A program made the translations under genes and the position numbers. Shown piece after piece: positions 9,862 through 20,382 of a DNA stretch of 32,459 bases. The notes beneath the pieces are model-generated. The model was given only the letters and a program-made list of their open reading frames with translations, was not told the DNA's origin and did not search any database. The stretch lies in contig JAAAJB010000145.1 of assembly GCA_016098155.1 (NCBI GenBank), positions 29,410 through 61,868 of the forward strand. The letters run 5' to 3'. How positions within the stretch are numbered: position 1 is the stretch's first letter; each line of letters starts with the position of its first letter. Source of the DNA: Actinomortierella ambigua. Taxonomy: Eukaryota > Mortierellomycota > Mortierellomycetes > Mortierellales > Mortierellaceae.

Positions 9862-11905
9862 ATGGAGTACACTCCCCAATTAACAACGCAGCAAATGTAA
9901 GACCTTGAGACAGTGAGGACAAGTCGAGAAAGGGTCTGGGTCGTTATTAGCACTGTAGGAGGGGGAATGTTGTCATACTGCGGCATGGCACTGCGGATGG
10001 GATAAGAGGGTCGTCGAACAGAGTAAACCAAGGCGGCATCTAGTCAACGGCGACGAGCTTTGTAGCTTTTCATCCTTGAATATTCACTCCCACAAACAAT
10101 GGAGCGATATTGCATGACAGAGGCAGGGATGAATATCTCAGTTGAGCCGATGTGAACGAAGGAAGCCAGGGACTCACCTATGCTCCCCAACCAACGTTTA
10201 TTTTTTTTCTTTCTACCTACATAGTCTGTGCTGCTCGTGCGGTACGCTGATCCCGCCCAACCCGACCAACATGTGTGTCAACTGTATCCGGAACCAGGTG
10301 GACATTACAGAGGGTATTCCCAAGCACGCAACGATCTGCTTCTGCCGGAATTGCGAGCGGTACCTGCAACCGCCCGCACTGTGGGTGCCCTGCCAGCTCG
10401 AGTCGCGCGAGCTGTTGGCGCTGTGCTTAAAAAAGTTGAAGGGTCTGAACAAGGTGCGCCTTGTGGATGCTGGGTTCATCTGGACGGAGCCTCACTCGAA
10501 GCGCATCAAGCTCAAGCTGACGATCCAAAAGGAAGTGTTTGCCTCGACGATCCTGCAGCAGATCTTTGAGGTCGAGTTTGTGGTCTCGCACCAGCAGTGC
10601 GACGACTGCGCCAAGGTGATGGCACAAAACACCTGGAAGGCGATGGTGCAGGTCCGTCAAAAGGTCGACCACAAGCGTACGTTCTTGTACCTGGAGCAGC
10701 TGATCATCAAGCACTCGGCCCACAAGGACACCATCAACATCAAGGAGTGCAGGGACGGCCTGGACTTTTACTATGCGTCGCGATCGCATGCGCTCAAGAT
10801 GGTCGAGTTTTTGCAGGCGGTCACGCCCCTGCGGTCCAAAGCCTCCGAGCAGCTCATCTCGACCGATATTCACTCGGGCACGTCCAACTACAAGTTTTCG
10901 TACTCGGTCGAGCTCATCCCGATCTGCAAGGACGATCTCATCTGCTTACCGTCCAAGATTGCAAAGTCGCTCGGCAACATCAGCCCCTTGGTCACCTGCT
11001 ACCGCGTCGGCAACTCGGTCCACGTCCTCGACCCCAACACCCTCGCCACGGCCGAGGTTTCCAACCAGGTCTACTGGCGTACGCCCTTTAGCTCGCTCGC
11101 CTCCGTCAAGGGCATGGCCGAGTACTATGTGCTCGATGTCGAGCCCTGCGGACCCGTCAAGGGCAAGTTTGTGTTGGCGGACATCCAGGTGGCTAAGACG
11201 TCGGATTTCGGTCGCAACGACATCACCTATTTCGCTCGCTCGCATCTCGGCGGTATCTTGAACCCTGGTGACCATGTCCTGGGTTACGATATTGCCTCGT
11301 CCAACTTTAACAACGATGCCTTTGATGCTCTGCACCGTGGCTCGCTCCCCGACGTCATCCTGATCAAGAAGTCGTACCCGGCCCATCGCCGTCGCAACCG
11401 CCAGCGCAACTGGCAGCTGCGCCAGCTGGCCAAGGAGGAGGAGGAGATGGCCCCGCGCAAGCAGGACCAGGAGCGTATCGAGCAAGATTATGAGTTGTTC
11501 TTGCGTGATCTTGAGGAGGATCCTGAACTGCGTGCTACCGTTAACCTGTACAAGTGTAAGTTGACCTTGCAACCATTAATTCCCCCCCCCCCCTTTCTGT
11601 TACTATCTCTATGATTGCTTGTCTGAAATTTCGATTCAAAACATTTGGATGATTAACATTTTTTTTCTTACCTCGTCTCTCTCTCTACTCTACCCACCTC
11701 ATCCTTTCTTTTCTTTTCTTTTCTTTATCCAGCCGACAAAGCCAAGCAACAGCCGACTCCAGATGTGGCAATGGATGACGATGAGGAGGAAGAAGAGGAG
11801 GAGGACTTCCCTGAGGTGTCGCTGGATGAGTTGCTGGATAACCTGACTCTGGACGATGGTGCTCAAGAGTACGATTCGGATGGCAACGAAATGATGATGG
11901 AGTAG
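9862..11905 (+). CDS. NMD3: 60S ribosomal export protein NMD3
   Basis: Adaptor that binds nascent 60S subunits and carries them through the nuclear pore with the exportin Crm1. Exons 9862-9896, 10225-11555 and 11733-11905 give 512 aa, close to yeast Nmd3. The tiny first exon encodes MEYTPQLTTQQ and splices at GTAAGA into the zinc-binding region; without it the protein would lack a proper start. Treble-clef cysteines are visible as CCSCG, MCVNC, FCRNC and CDDC. The central domain is highly conserved (CRNCERYLQPP, ESRELLALCL). The last exon carries an acidic run and a Leu-rich export signal, LDELLDNLTLDD (486-497), as in yeast. Intron 2 holds a 13-C run and repeated TTTTC units before its acceptor. 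The gene converges on chorismate synthase with 271 bp between stop codons. Confidence 0.97.
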
Positions 11906-12176
11906 AAAAAGGGGATATAGAAGAACGACGAACAGCATTACAACGACCCAATATTTTTTTTGTGAACAATAGAGCATCTTACATTGTACTTTCACCCATC
12001 ATATAGCATGATCTCTCATTATCCCTATCCTGTGTACCATCAAATGTCAACGAAGGAAAAAGTACAAATGGAGGGGGGGGTATGGGATGCTTTGTATCAC
12101 AACATATAAAAAAAGAAATGCAAAAGGAGAGGAGCTAACTACAAAAATCGAGAGAGAGAGAGGAAAAAAAAAGTCT

Positions 12177-13973
12177 CTATTCAGTCTTGGGCTTGACAGC
12201 GTCGTCTGCTACCTTGACGGCCTGGCCACCAGGGACATGCATGACAAAGGGGCCAGGGCGCAGAGGGGTGTCGGGCATAGGGGGCAGCAAGGCCGCGGCC
12301 GACTGACGGGCCAACTGAGCCATGAGGGCATCCATGATGACCAACGCGGCCATGGCCTCGACGATCGGGGTGGCACGAGGCACGACGCAGGGGTCATGAC
12401 GACCACGGGTGGCCAAGACACCCTCGACGCCGCTGTAGCTAGTTGTGGCCTGTTCCTGGCTGATGGTGGCGGGGGACTTGAAGCCGATGCGGAAGTAGAT
12501 GTGTTCGCCGTTGGAGATGCCGCCCTGGATGCCGCCCGAGTAGTTGGTCTTGGTGCCGAGCACCTTTTGTCCCTTCTTGCCGACCTTGGCCACCCATGCG
12601 TCGTTGTGTTGATGGCCGGGCACCTGTGTGCCGCCAAAGCCACTGCCAATCTCAAACGCCTTTGTTGCTGGAATGCTCAGCATCGCGTGTGCCAGCTTTG
12701 CCTCCAGCTTGTCAAAGCATGGCTCACCCAGACCTGTTGGCACGTTGCGGATCACACATGTCACGGTGCCTCCGATCGAGTCGTTGGCCTCCTTGGCCTC
12801 CAGAATGCGCTAATAGAGGAAGTGAGGGGAAAAAAAAAAAGTCGTGAATAAAAAGTTTTGGACAAACAAGAGTCAACAATTACAAATACAATAGACACAT
12901 CAAAAACACGTACAGTGGTCATCTTCTTGGAGATCTCCTTGTCTGGGCAGCGGGTAGTCTCTTGGTCGACCTGCTCGCGGGTGATGGTGTTCAAGAGGTC
13001 GACGAATTCGGCCGAAGGCGTGCCACTCTCGTGCTGCTCATCAATGAAGGGCATGGCGATCTTGCCGACCGACGAAACAAAGGCGATAATCTCCGTGCCA
13101 AAGGCCTCCTTCAGGTACTTTTCAGCCACAGCACCGGCAGCGACACGACCTTTTTTTTGAGGGGACAGGTAGTTCATGGAAAGGAAGAAAAAAAAAAAAA
13201 AAACTCAAGAGTCAGCATGCCTGTGTAATGGCGTAGAGATATATCTTCTTCCCTCTCCGGAGAATATTTTGTTGTCAACACAATCGTGAATCTTAAATTG
13301 ACCATCTCTGTAATCTTGTCACCCTGTTGTTCTTGTTCCTTCGATCTTCCTTCTACCTCCACCACCTCCAGCCCACCCACCCACTTTTGTCTTTGTCACC
13401 TATCACACTTACCAATGGTCTCACGTGCGCTGGCACGTCCGCCACCGCTGGAGGCCTTGAGGCCATACTTGAGCAAGTAGGTCCAGTCGGCGTGGGAAGG
13501 ACGGGGGTACAGATCCGTCTCCGAGTAGTCATGAGGGCGCTGATCCTGGTTAGGAACCGTCAGTCCGATGGGCGTGCCGAGCGTGTGTCCAAACTCTGTA
13601 CCAGACATGATCGTGACCCGATCCTTTTCATCACGCTGAGAAGGAGAGGAAGAAGAAGAAGAAGACATGTTCAATTGAAGGACGTTAGCAAAGTCAGGAT
13701 GGTGGTGAGAGAGAGGTAGCCCATGGTAACAACCAACAAGGCTCTTTTAGTTGTTTTCTCCCTTCCTTTTTTCTTTCCAAACTGCCTTCTTGCTCCTCGA
13801 CTTACAGGTGTGGTGAGGTTGGACTGTCCAGGGCGACGACGGGTGAGCTGGGGCTGGATATCGTCCTCGGTCAGAGCCAGGCCGGGTGGGCAGCCATCGA
13901 TAATGCATCCAACGCCCTTGCAGTGCGACTCGCCATAGGTGGTGACGCGGAAGTGGGTACCAAAGGTCGACAT
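12177..13973 (-). CDS. ARO2: Chorismate synthase
   Basis: Last step of the shikimate pathway: converts 5-enolpyruvylshikimate-3-phosphate to chorismate using reduced FMN. Exons 13806-13973, 13413-13635, 12914-13149 and 12177-12809 give 419 aa, somewhat longer than yeast Aro2 because of extra sequence including a C-terminal tail (about 30 residues, ending KPKTE). All three family signatures are seen: [18 protein letters not shown] (from residue 14), [18 protein letters not shown] (120-137, split by intron 2) and RHDPCVVPR (346-354). Fungal enzymes are usually bifunctional with an intrinsic flavin reductase; no extra domain is fused here. A TATATA box lies about 56 bp upstream of the ATG. The acceptor of intron 2 is preceded by eight A residues instead of pyrimidines, which is unusual. 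Identity is firm. Confidence 0.97.
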
Positions 13974-14028
13974 GATGAATGGAGGGGAAGGACGAGAGAA
14001 AAGTGATGAGGATGTGGAAGGAAAAAAG

Positions 14029-14034
14029 TATATA
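14029..14034 (-). promoter_or_regulatory. TATA box of chorismate synthase gene
   Basis: TATATA reads on both strands 56-61 bp upstream of the start codon at 13973, a typical TATA-to-ATG distance for a fungal gene with a short leader. The call rests on position and sequence only. Confidence 0.45.
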
Positions 14035-14047
14035 TACCCACAGCGCA

Positions 14048-14068
14048 GTGTGTGTGTGTGTGTGTGTA
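14048..14068. repeat. GT/CA dinucleotide microsatellite
   Basis: About ten GT units occur just upstream of the chorismate synthase TATA box. On the coding strand this is a CA repeat. It could form Z-DNA and is likely to vary in length between strains. Confidence 0.8.
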
Positions 14069-14375
14069 TTGATAACGAACAGACGGTGTTAAGCTTTTGC
14101 GGACAACAATTTCCCACCGATACAAAACTCGCGGAGTTTTAGCAGTCACCATTGTGCTTCGACGCGGTATGACTAACTATTTTTCTTAAATTTGTGAAGC
14201 AACAATCAACAAACATTTACGACAAAAAAAAAAAATAGCATTAGATGCGGATGGGGCAGGTGGTACGATGCAAGGGCATGCTGTACATCGTATGCAAAAA
14301 CAAAAAAGACGATCTCAATCTCATTTTATGAATGCGAAAAATATATAAAGAAAAAAAAAAAGAGAGAGAGAATAA

Positions 14376-17156
14376 CTATACAGAAAAGTTGCCCAAGAGC
14401 TCTGGCACAACCAGCTCGCCCTTGTTGATCTTCTCGATCGTCTTGATGAGGTCGTAGTTGATCTTCTCCGAGACGACCGAGTCGTGCTTGTAGTCGGGAT
14501 GCTCCCGCACAAACTTGCGGATCCACGACGCCGCCGTCATCAGCGTGCCATTGGCGCGCTTCTTGATAAACTCGAGGTACTTGCCGAGCTCGCAGCGCGT
14601 CTCAATGTCAATGTTGAGCGTGTTCAGGTAGCTGTGCACAAGTCCCAGCATGCCCGGGAATCCCTTGCTTGCGTTGCCGTTGATGATCTCGTCAATCGTC
14701 ATCAGCTCGTACTCCTCCGCCGTCCGATCCAGGCTACCAAACACGGCCTTGGTCGGGCTCGTCGCTGGTCGTGTGGGCAAGGAAGCGTGCGACACCCTGG
14801 GCGAGGCACCCGGCGAGCCTGCAGGGGTGCCACTGTGCGGTGTGCCGGGACGCGAGTTGGGGAAGATGGACTTGCGGAAGTAAAACTTTTCGTCCAGGAC
14901 GGCATTGCGGTGGTGCGCGACCTTCATGTTCTCGTCCACCTTGGAGATGGGGATGTAAAAGTTGGTGCCAAAGCTGAGCACGGCACGTGTCACCAGCACA
15001 ATGAAGACGGCAAACGCCGCATTCTCAAAATCGGTCAGCTGGATCTCCATGCTACGGAACTCGACACGCCAGCCGATCGGGCTCGTCTTGGAGGGTGGGG
15101 GCTTGAAGCGCATCGTCTGCCAGTTGGTGCTCTGCAGATTCTCAAAATGGTCGGTGCTCTCGCTGTCGTCGAGGTCGAGCATCTCCTTGAAGATGACGAG
15201 AGGGTCGCGGATGAAGAGATGGGCGATATGACGGGCCAGCAGATCATCGATGCCATTGTCCGAGAGCTTCTTGTAAATGTCCTGATCAAAGACGAGGGGT
15301 ATATCGTTGTACTCGGGCTTGTTGCTGGGGTCCGTCGAGATGTACGAGTCGATCGAATCATAGCGCGACTTGTTGATGACGAAACGGTCGTGCTTCAATG
15401 GCTACAATCATGCCATAAATGATGCCATTTGACGACAAAATAACAAAATATCAAAAAAATATTTAGAGCAAATTAGTAGGCCGCCCTTTGATTCGCCATC
15501 GCACAGCACCGAAGGGAAAAACACACACACCAAAAACAAAGATGCATGCACGCGCATCTCTAAAAAAACAAAACAAAACAAAAAAAACTATTGTCCATCC
15601 ATCACTCAATGGAAAAGAGACATGACACGACAGCTCACCTTCAGTCCACGCTCCTCTTCCGTGCGATCATCGACCGACTGTGAAATAACGTTCCATCGGC
15701 AGTCAACATCGCTCAGATAGCCACGGTAGATGGGGGCTGCTGCTGTCAGAGCAAGCATGATGGGTCCAAGAGTGGCCATCTGGTCATAGATCTTGCGCGC
15801 CTCATCAACATTGACAGCCTGGAAGGTGATCTGAAGACAGCTGCAGCCCATACCAAACACCATCGAGTCCATGTAGATGTGATCGGGAAGAGCAGCGCCA
15901 TCTTCAATTGCGTTCCTGTCCTCGGGATAAAGGTTGCGGCGGGGAATGGTTGGATCAATAAAGGGCCTGGGTGTGTTGGTGTCGTGGAAGATGGGCATGT
16001 TGATCGCAACCTTGGAGCCACGGCGTGTTCGGATATTCCCCGTCAAGGTTCTAAACGAAAAAAAGTGAATTTGATTCGTCTTAGAACTCTGCGTGTGTTT
16101 TTTTTTCTCACACTCCGTCGTCACGGCGACCATAGCACGACAAATGTCGTCAACATCAAGCAATACACAGCCATCTGCTACCCCTCCTTTCCTCCCTTGG
16201 CGGGCACAGCCAAAGATGGGAGGGAGGAGAGGGAGGAGAAGTGCTTCTCCCCTTATACTTACGGGAAACGAGCATGGGCATTAATGATTTCATCTGGAGC
16301 AAAAAGACTCCGTGATGCCGGTCCATTGGGCTCGTAGTGAGGATCGAGAAAAACGCCAGCACATCCGAGGCGAGGGAACGAGGTCAGTGTCACAGGGATC
16401 TCGTGAGGCTTCATCTGCTCGATGGCCAGTTGACGTCTATCCCGAGTGGATGAGCAATGCGCAAAAACACAAGAAAAAAAAAAATAAAAGGTCAGGGCGC
16501 GTGTTGGATGTCCGCTTGGGCCCTCCAGTCCGCCAGTCGCTCTGATCCACTGCGAAGGCAAGATCAAGGTGAGTTGGCTGCCCACAAGTTCACGTGCGAG
16601 GATCGAAAAGAGGAACGAGATGGATACCTCAGCTTCATGTTGGCCTCGACGGTGACTAGGTCCTTGGGGCGACCGGTGTAAGGAGTGCCAGGGGTGCCTT
16701 CCAACATGTAACGACCATACTCGGGCTTCCACGAGGTTCTGACCACAATACTTGTTTTGCAACAGAGCAATTGAGTAGGGAGGAGTTTACCAAAGACAAA
16801 AAGTCATCAACGGTTAGTAGGTGCGTACTGTATGGATCTTCTCGGGGGCATGGGTAAAAACCGACGACTGGGGGGACATACTGCTTCTCAGGGTTGTTGA
16901 GGGCTTCCTCCTCCTCCTTTGAGAGCTCGTCGAGCATCTCGCGCACACGGAGCGAGAGGCGGGCATTCTTGTTTTCCTCGTCGTAGCTGACGACGACGTA
17001 CTCGATCTCGTCGCCCCACAGCAGGGTGTCCTTCTGGTCGTTCTTCCGTGCCTCCCAGAGGTGGAGGAACTGGATGATGCCATGCTTGCGAACGTGATCG
17101 GCATATTTCTTGGCCTCTTCCCAAGGCATGGGTGTTCCGAGCGACAGCAGACCCAT
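14376..17156 (-). CDS. GSH1: Glutamate-cysteine ligase catalytic subunit
   Basis: First and rate-limiting step of glutathione synthesis: ATP-dependent joining of glutamate and cysteine in the cytosol. Exons 16882-17156, 16628-16738, 16263-16436, 15639-16050 and 14376-15401 give 665 aa, close to yeast and human enzymes. Residues 1-91 begin [20 protein letters not shown], nearly identical to the family start. Further conserved blocks are [34 protein letters not shown]-like [36 protein letters not shown] and [13 protein letters not shown]. The donor of exon 1 is GTATGT after codon 91; reading on would put a different, unconserved sequence before the conserved TSWKPEYG. Residues 505-550 hold a Ser/Pro-rich insert longer than in human GCLC. 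The gene is divergent from the annexin and follows chorismate synthase on the same strand. Identity is firm. Confidence 0.97.
14724..14861 (-). other. Ser/Pro-rich insert within the GCL coding region
   Basis: This part of exon 5 encodes residues 505-550, rich in Ser, Thr and Pro, with several SP/TP sites ([21 protein letters not shown]). It sits between the conserved FYFRKSIF and [15 protein letters not shown] segments. It is likely a disordered surface loop. Confidence 0.7.
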
Positions 17157-18370
17157 TTGTGGAGATTAAAGTATACAGGTGAGGGGGGAGGTACGAGAGG
17201 GGCGCGGAGGAAGAGGCAAAAGGTGGAGAGGAATGAAGGAAGGAATGAAGGAATGAATGAAAGAAGAAGAAGAGTGATTTGAGGCAAAAAAAGAATGAAA
17301 AGTGCCCCTTCCTCCAGAAACAAACAGAAAAATAAATATAATTCTGCAATTACAAATCCACTGAGGGCCAAATCGCCGTCTCCAACTGGCTCCTCCTCCT
17401 TCTCCTCCTCGATCTCTACCATATAACGCTGCGCTGGAACTTGACTGGTGTAGCTTGACTGCAGTTAAGTAGTAGTGGTACAGTACATACGTACTATCCT
17501 GTACTGCCCACCCTCTATTTGCCCGGGAGTGACAGTGTTCCATGGAGAGAGAGCTAGAGAGAGAGAACAAGCCCCCTTCTTCTCTCTCGCAACCACCCAC
17601 ACTCTCCAAGCCTTTCTCACACGGGAGAAGGAGCATAGACCACGTACAAACACTCGACACACGACACACGCTGTTTGAGCAACACTGCTCAACCGGGGAT
17701 TTTGTGAGAGAGCGAGAGATAGAGACTCGCTGGAACGGGTCTCGGTGATCGGGCCTGCAACGTCTTACGTGGGCATTGTTGCGCCCACTTGGGGCTTGGC
17801 TGCGCGATCAGGTATTTTGATACGCGAATGGAACGCGTTCCGAGTCTGGGAGTAACAAAATGATAGTGTTGCTCCCCCCCCCCCCCCCCCCCCCCCTCCC
17901 CCCCCCCCCCTTTTTTTTCCCCTCCNNNNNNNNNNTTCTTCCTGTGCTTGCTCTGCTCCCTCCTCCGTCCCTCGATCCCAAGAACAAGTTTGCGATTGTG
18001 TACATGTATACATACATACAGGCTGACAAGTGTACTTACACATGGTCTCTATGCGCGAGCACAAACATGGTCGTCGATACAGGCTGGATGCTCCAATAGA
18101 TGGTAGAAGCAAGACCAGCACGCACTTTTCGTGAAGAAGAAAGATTGTTGAGGCGTGTGTAGACTGGACCATGGATGCAAGATTGTACTCCCAAAGAGGA
18201 CCAAGATTGATTTGCTGCTTAGCCCTGCCCCAAGAGCCTCACACGTTCCGGCGAAAGGTCCAGTTGGGGTGCTTCGTGCAATCACCCCTCCATTCTTCTT
18301 CCCCCCGCCCCACTCTTTTTTTTTTCTTCTTCTTCATTCTTTCCTACCCATCCAGACCTCGATTTCCACC
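17157..18370. other. Divergent intergenic region between GCL and annexin, with assembly gap
   Basis: This 1.2-kb region must hold both promoters. Near GCL it has GA- and A-rich simple sequence (17160-17350), then GA tracts at about 17540-17570 and 17700-17730. A poly-C run and a 10-N gap lie at 17874-17935, and pyrimidine-rich sequence precedes the annexin ATG (18290-18355). No gene is seen, but the gap prevents a complete reading. Confidence 0.5.
17874..17935. other. Poly-C/T run abutting a 10-base assembly gap
   Basis: About 36 C residues broken by a single T are followed by eight T, a short C/T segment, and N at 17926-17935. The N run is exactly ten, a conventional gap marker. The length of this tract and of the gap is therefore unreliable. 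On the minus strand the run is poly-G, with potential to form G-quadruplexes. Confidence 0.9.
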
Positions 18371-19775
18371 ATGACCGAAACAGCCTCACCCGAAATTGTT
18401 TATGATTGCCAAAACATCAATTGTGCCCTTGTCGCGCAGGTGCCTGATGAGGACGCGCTGGTGACAATCATTGGTAAGGCAATGGAATGGACCTTCCCCC
18501 CCCCCTTTTTTTTTTCTTTCTCCACAGCATCACATTCTATCACCTTCCATCGTTTCTGTCACTCAGGGGCTAACGGTTGTTTCGCTCTTTGTTGGTGGTG
18601 GCACCCATTTTTTGTCACGCAAACAACAGGACGACGCGAACCTCACCAGCTGGTGATGATGACTCGGTACTATCGACAGACCTACGGCGTCGACCTTCCA
18701 ACAGAGCTTGAGAAGCGAGCCAGCGACTCTGTGGGCGGCCTGCTTGCTCGCGCATGCCAGCACAAGATCATTGCTGATGCCCATTATATCCACAATGCTG
18801 GCAAGACCAACCGCAAGCACGAGCAGTTTCGTCGCAAGGACAACACCATGCAGGTGTTGCTCGAGGTAAAATGCAGGAGAGTCCCGCCAATAACAGGAGG
18901 AAGAGGGTGGAGGAAAGAAAGTAGAGAGAGAGAGAGAGACATGACGTGTTCACACGCCCATGGCTGTGCCACACACAACATTGCCCTAAAAAAATATAGG
19001 TTCTTACTGGCAGAAAGCCCGATGAAATCAAGGAGCTGCAAGAGGCTTTCCAGGCACTCTTCCGGACGGAGCTAGAGTCGTATGTGGTGAAGCTGCTGAA
19101 AGATGAAGAGGAGGCTGTCCACCAGTTCTTTATTGAGCTCTTGAAGGTATGAATGCAGCTTTTTTTTGTATGTTTTATAGGAACAAACATCTTTGACAAT
19201 GCGTTGGCACTCAACATTTTCTTCTTCAATGGGACAACCATCACTACCACCACCACTACCACCGCCACTGCTACTAGGAGAAGGTCAATGAGCCGTTGCC
19301 AGACATGGCCGCTGCGGTCAATCAACTGCACGGGCTGCTCACGACGGAAACCAAGGAAAGGTACGAGTACAATCTATTGGAGTATGTCTCCAAGTTGACG
19401 ACAAGCCAGCTGGACAAGCTGGTGTATGCGTACAACTCGGAGCATCGCGGGGCCCACGTGGTGACGGTGCTCCGGAACAACTTCAAGTCCAAGAAGAGCA
19501 ACAAGAAGGTGGCGGAGATGGTGCTGTTTACGGTGATGCGGTGCGCGGATGCACCACGCCACATTGCCCACCAGTTTGAAGAATCAATGTCCGGCATGGG
19601 CACACACGAGGACCAGCTTTCGCGCCTTGTGGCACGTCATTGCGGCAAGAGCATGCAAAAAGTCCTGGATGCCTACAAAGTCGACTTTGACCGGACGTTA
19701 GCGGATCGTATCCGCGGAGACACGTCGGGTCTGTATTGCAACCTGTTGCTGCACTTGATCCAGCAGACGGTCTAG
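18371..19775 (+). CDS. Annexin
   Basis: Calcium-dependent phospholipid-binding protein. Exons 18371-18473, 18630-18865, 19000-19146 and 19278-19775 give 327 aa, the normal size of a four-repeat annexin core with a short head. The start is an ATG in a CCACC context. Repeat 1 (about 18-92) has DEDALVTIIG and the helix YYRQTYGVDLPTEL; repeats 2 (100-165) and 3 (185-260) are divergent. Repeat 4 (265-327) matches the family best: GMGTHEDQLSRLVARH, then DRTLADRIRGDTSGLYCNLLL. Only repeat 4 keeps the GxGT calcium-binding loop (268-271); repeat 1 has AQVPDED in its place. Expected role: membrane binding or trafficking in the cytosol. The gene is divergent from GCL and followed in tandem by the CDF transporter. 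The family call is secure; the subfamily is not assigned. Confidence 0.9.
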
Positions 19776-19780
19776 CTGCC

Positions 19781-19857
19781 TATCTGTCCGTCCATCCGTC
19801 TGTCTGTCTGTCTGCCTGTTTGTCTGCCTGTCTATCTATCTGTCTGTCTATCTATCT
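19781..19857. repeat. TCTG/TCTA tetranucleotide microsatellite in annexin 3' flank
   Basis: A run of about 19 imperfect TCTG, TCTA and TCCG units starts six bases after the annexin stop codon, so it probably lies in the 3' untranslated region. On RNA this would be a U/C/G repeat. Length is likely to vary among strains. Confidence 0.85.
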
Positions 19858-20311
19858 TTTTTTCCCCTGGTGTTCTCGGTCGTCTCACCCCGCACCCAGA
19901 TGGAAGCATATGTAGAGAAGATACCTGCTGTACTACAGTTTTTGTTCTGTACAAATGAACGCATTCTTTTCCCACCAACTCCCCTCCCCTATGACTGCCT
20001 GTCCAAGGGAAAACAATCCGAGCGGGTATAATAACAAACTGGGAAAGAAATAGCCGAAGAAGAGGGGACAAGGGGCGTGAGTGGAGAGAGAGAGAGAAAG
20101 AGCAGTGAGATAAAGAGAGAGAGAGTGTGTGTGGCGGAGAGAGAGAACCAAAAAAAGGAAGGATATGGGCATGCGCTAACCTTCTTTGTGTGATCGCAGC
20201 CTATCAGCGTCGCGGATCTGTCCATCTTGCATGGAACATTCTGACCTTTCCAGAAGGCTAATCGCTTCTAGGGCCAAAAAGTTGTTTTTCTACACGGCTG
20301 TCGTCTGTCAA

Positions 20312-20319
20312 TATAAAAA
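20312..20319 (+). promoter_or_regulatory. TATA box of the CDF transporter gene
   Basis: TATAAAAA lies 64-71 bp upstream of the ATG at 20383, followed by a pyrimidine-rich stretch suitable for transcription initiation (CCCTTTCCCATTCACTCTCT). Position and sequence fit a core promoter. Confidence 0.55.
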
Positions 20320-20382
20320 GTCCAGCTGGGCACTGACATTTGCCCTTTCCCATTCACTCTCTCAACTTCATTCAGTATAGCA

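Larger units (their letters stand above)
13974..14375. other. Intergenic region: chorismate synthase promoter and GCL 3' flank
   Basis: Over 402 bp it contains a TATATA box (14029-14034), a GT/CA microsatellite (14048-14068) and a TGACTAA motif (14169-14175, TTAGTCA on the other strand). Several A runs lie near the end of the upstream gene. No gene is seen. Confidence 0.55.
19776..20382. other. Intergenic region: annexin 3' flank and CDF promoter
   Basis: Over 607 bp it begins with a TCTG/TCTA tetranucleotide repeat directly after the annexin stop, contains GA tracts at about 20082-20145, and ends with a TATA box before the CDF gene. No further gene is seen. Confidence 0.6.

Noticed and set aside
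10946..11572. 208-codon open frame on the minus strand
   Set aside because: Antisense to NMD3 exon 2; no motif and no splice signals.
14484..15422. 312-codon open frame on the + strand
   Set aside because: It lies entirely antisense to the conserved exon 5 of glutamate-cysteine ligase and its protein has no family features. It is a shadow of high-G/C codon use on the other strand.
14376..17156. Gene cluster of aromatic and glutathione biosynthesis
   Set aside because: Chorismate synthase and GCL are adjacent and co-oriented but separated by 402 bp, and they belong to unrelated pathways. Neighbouring genes give no cluster logic.
16814..17422. Extended N-terminal reading of GCL through 16814
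   Set aside because: Reading past codon 91 loses the family match. The GTATGT donor at 16881 and acceptor at 16739 restore the conserved [10 protein letters not shown] in frame.
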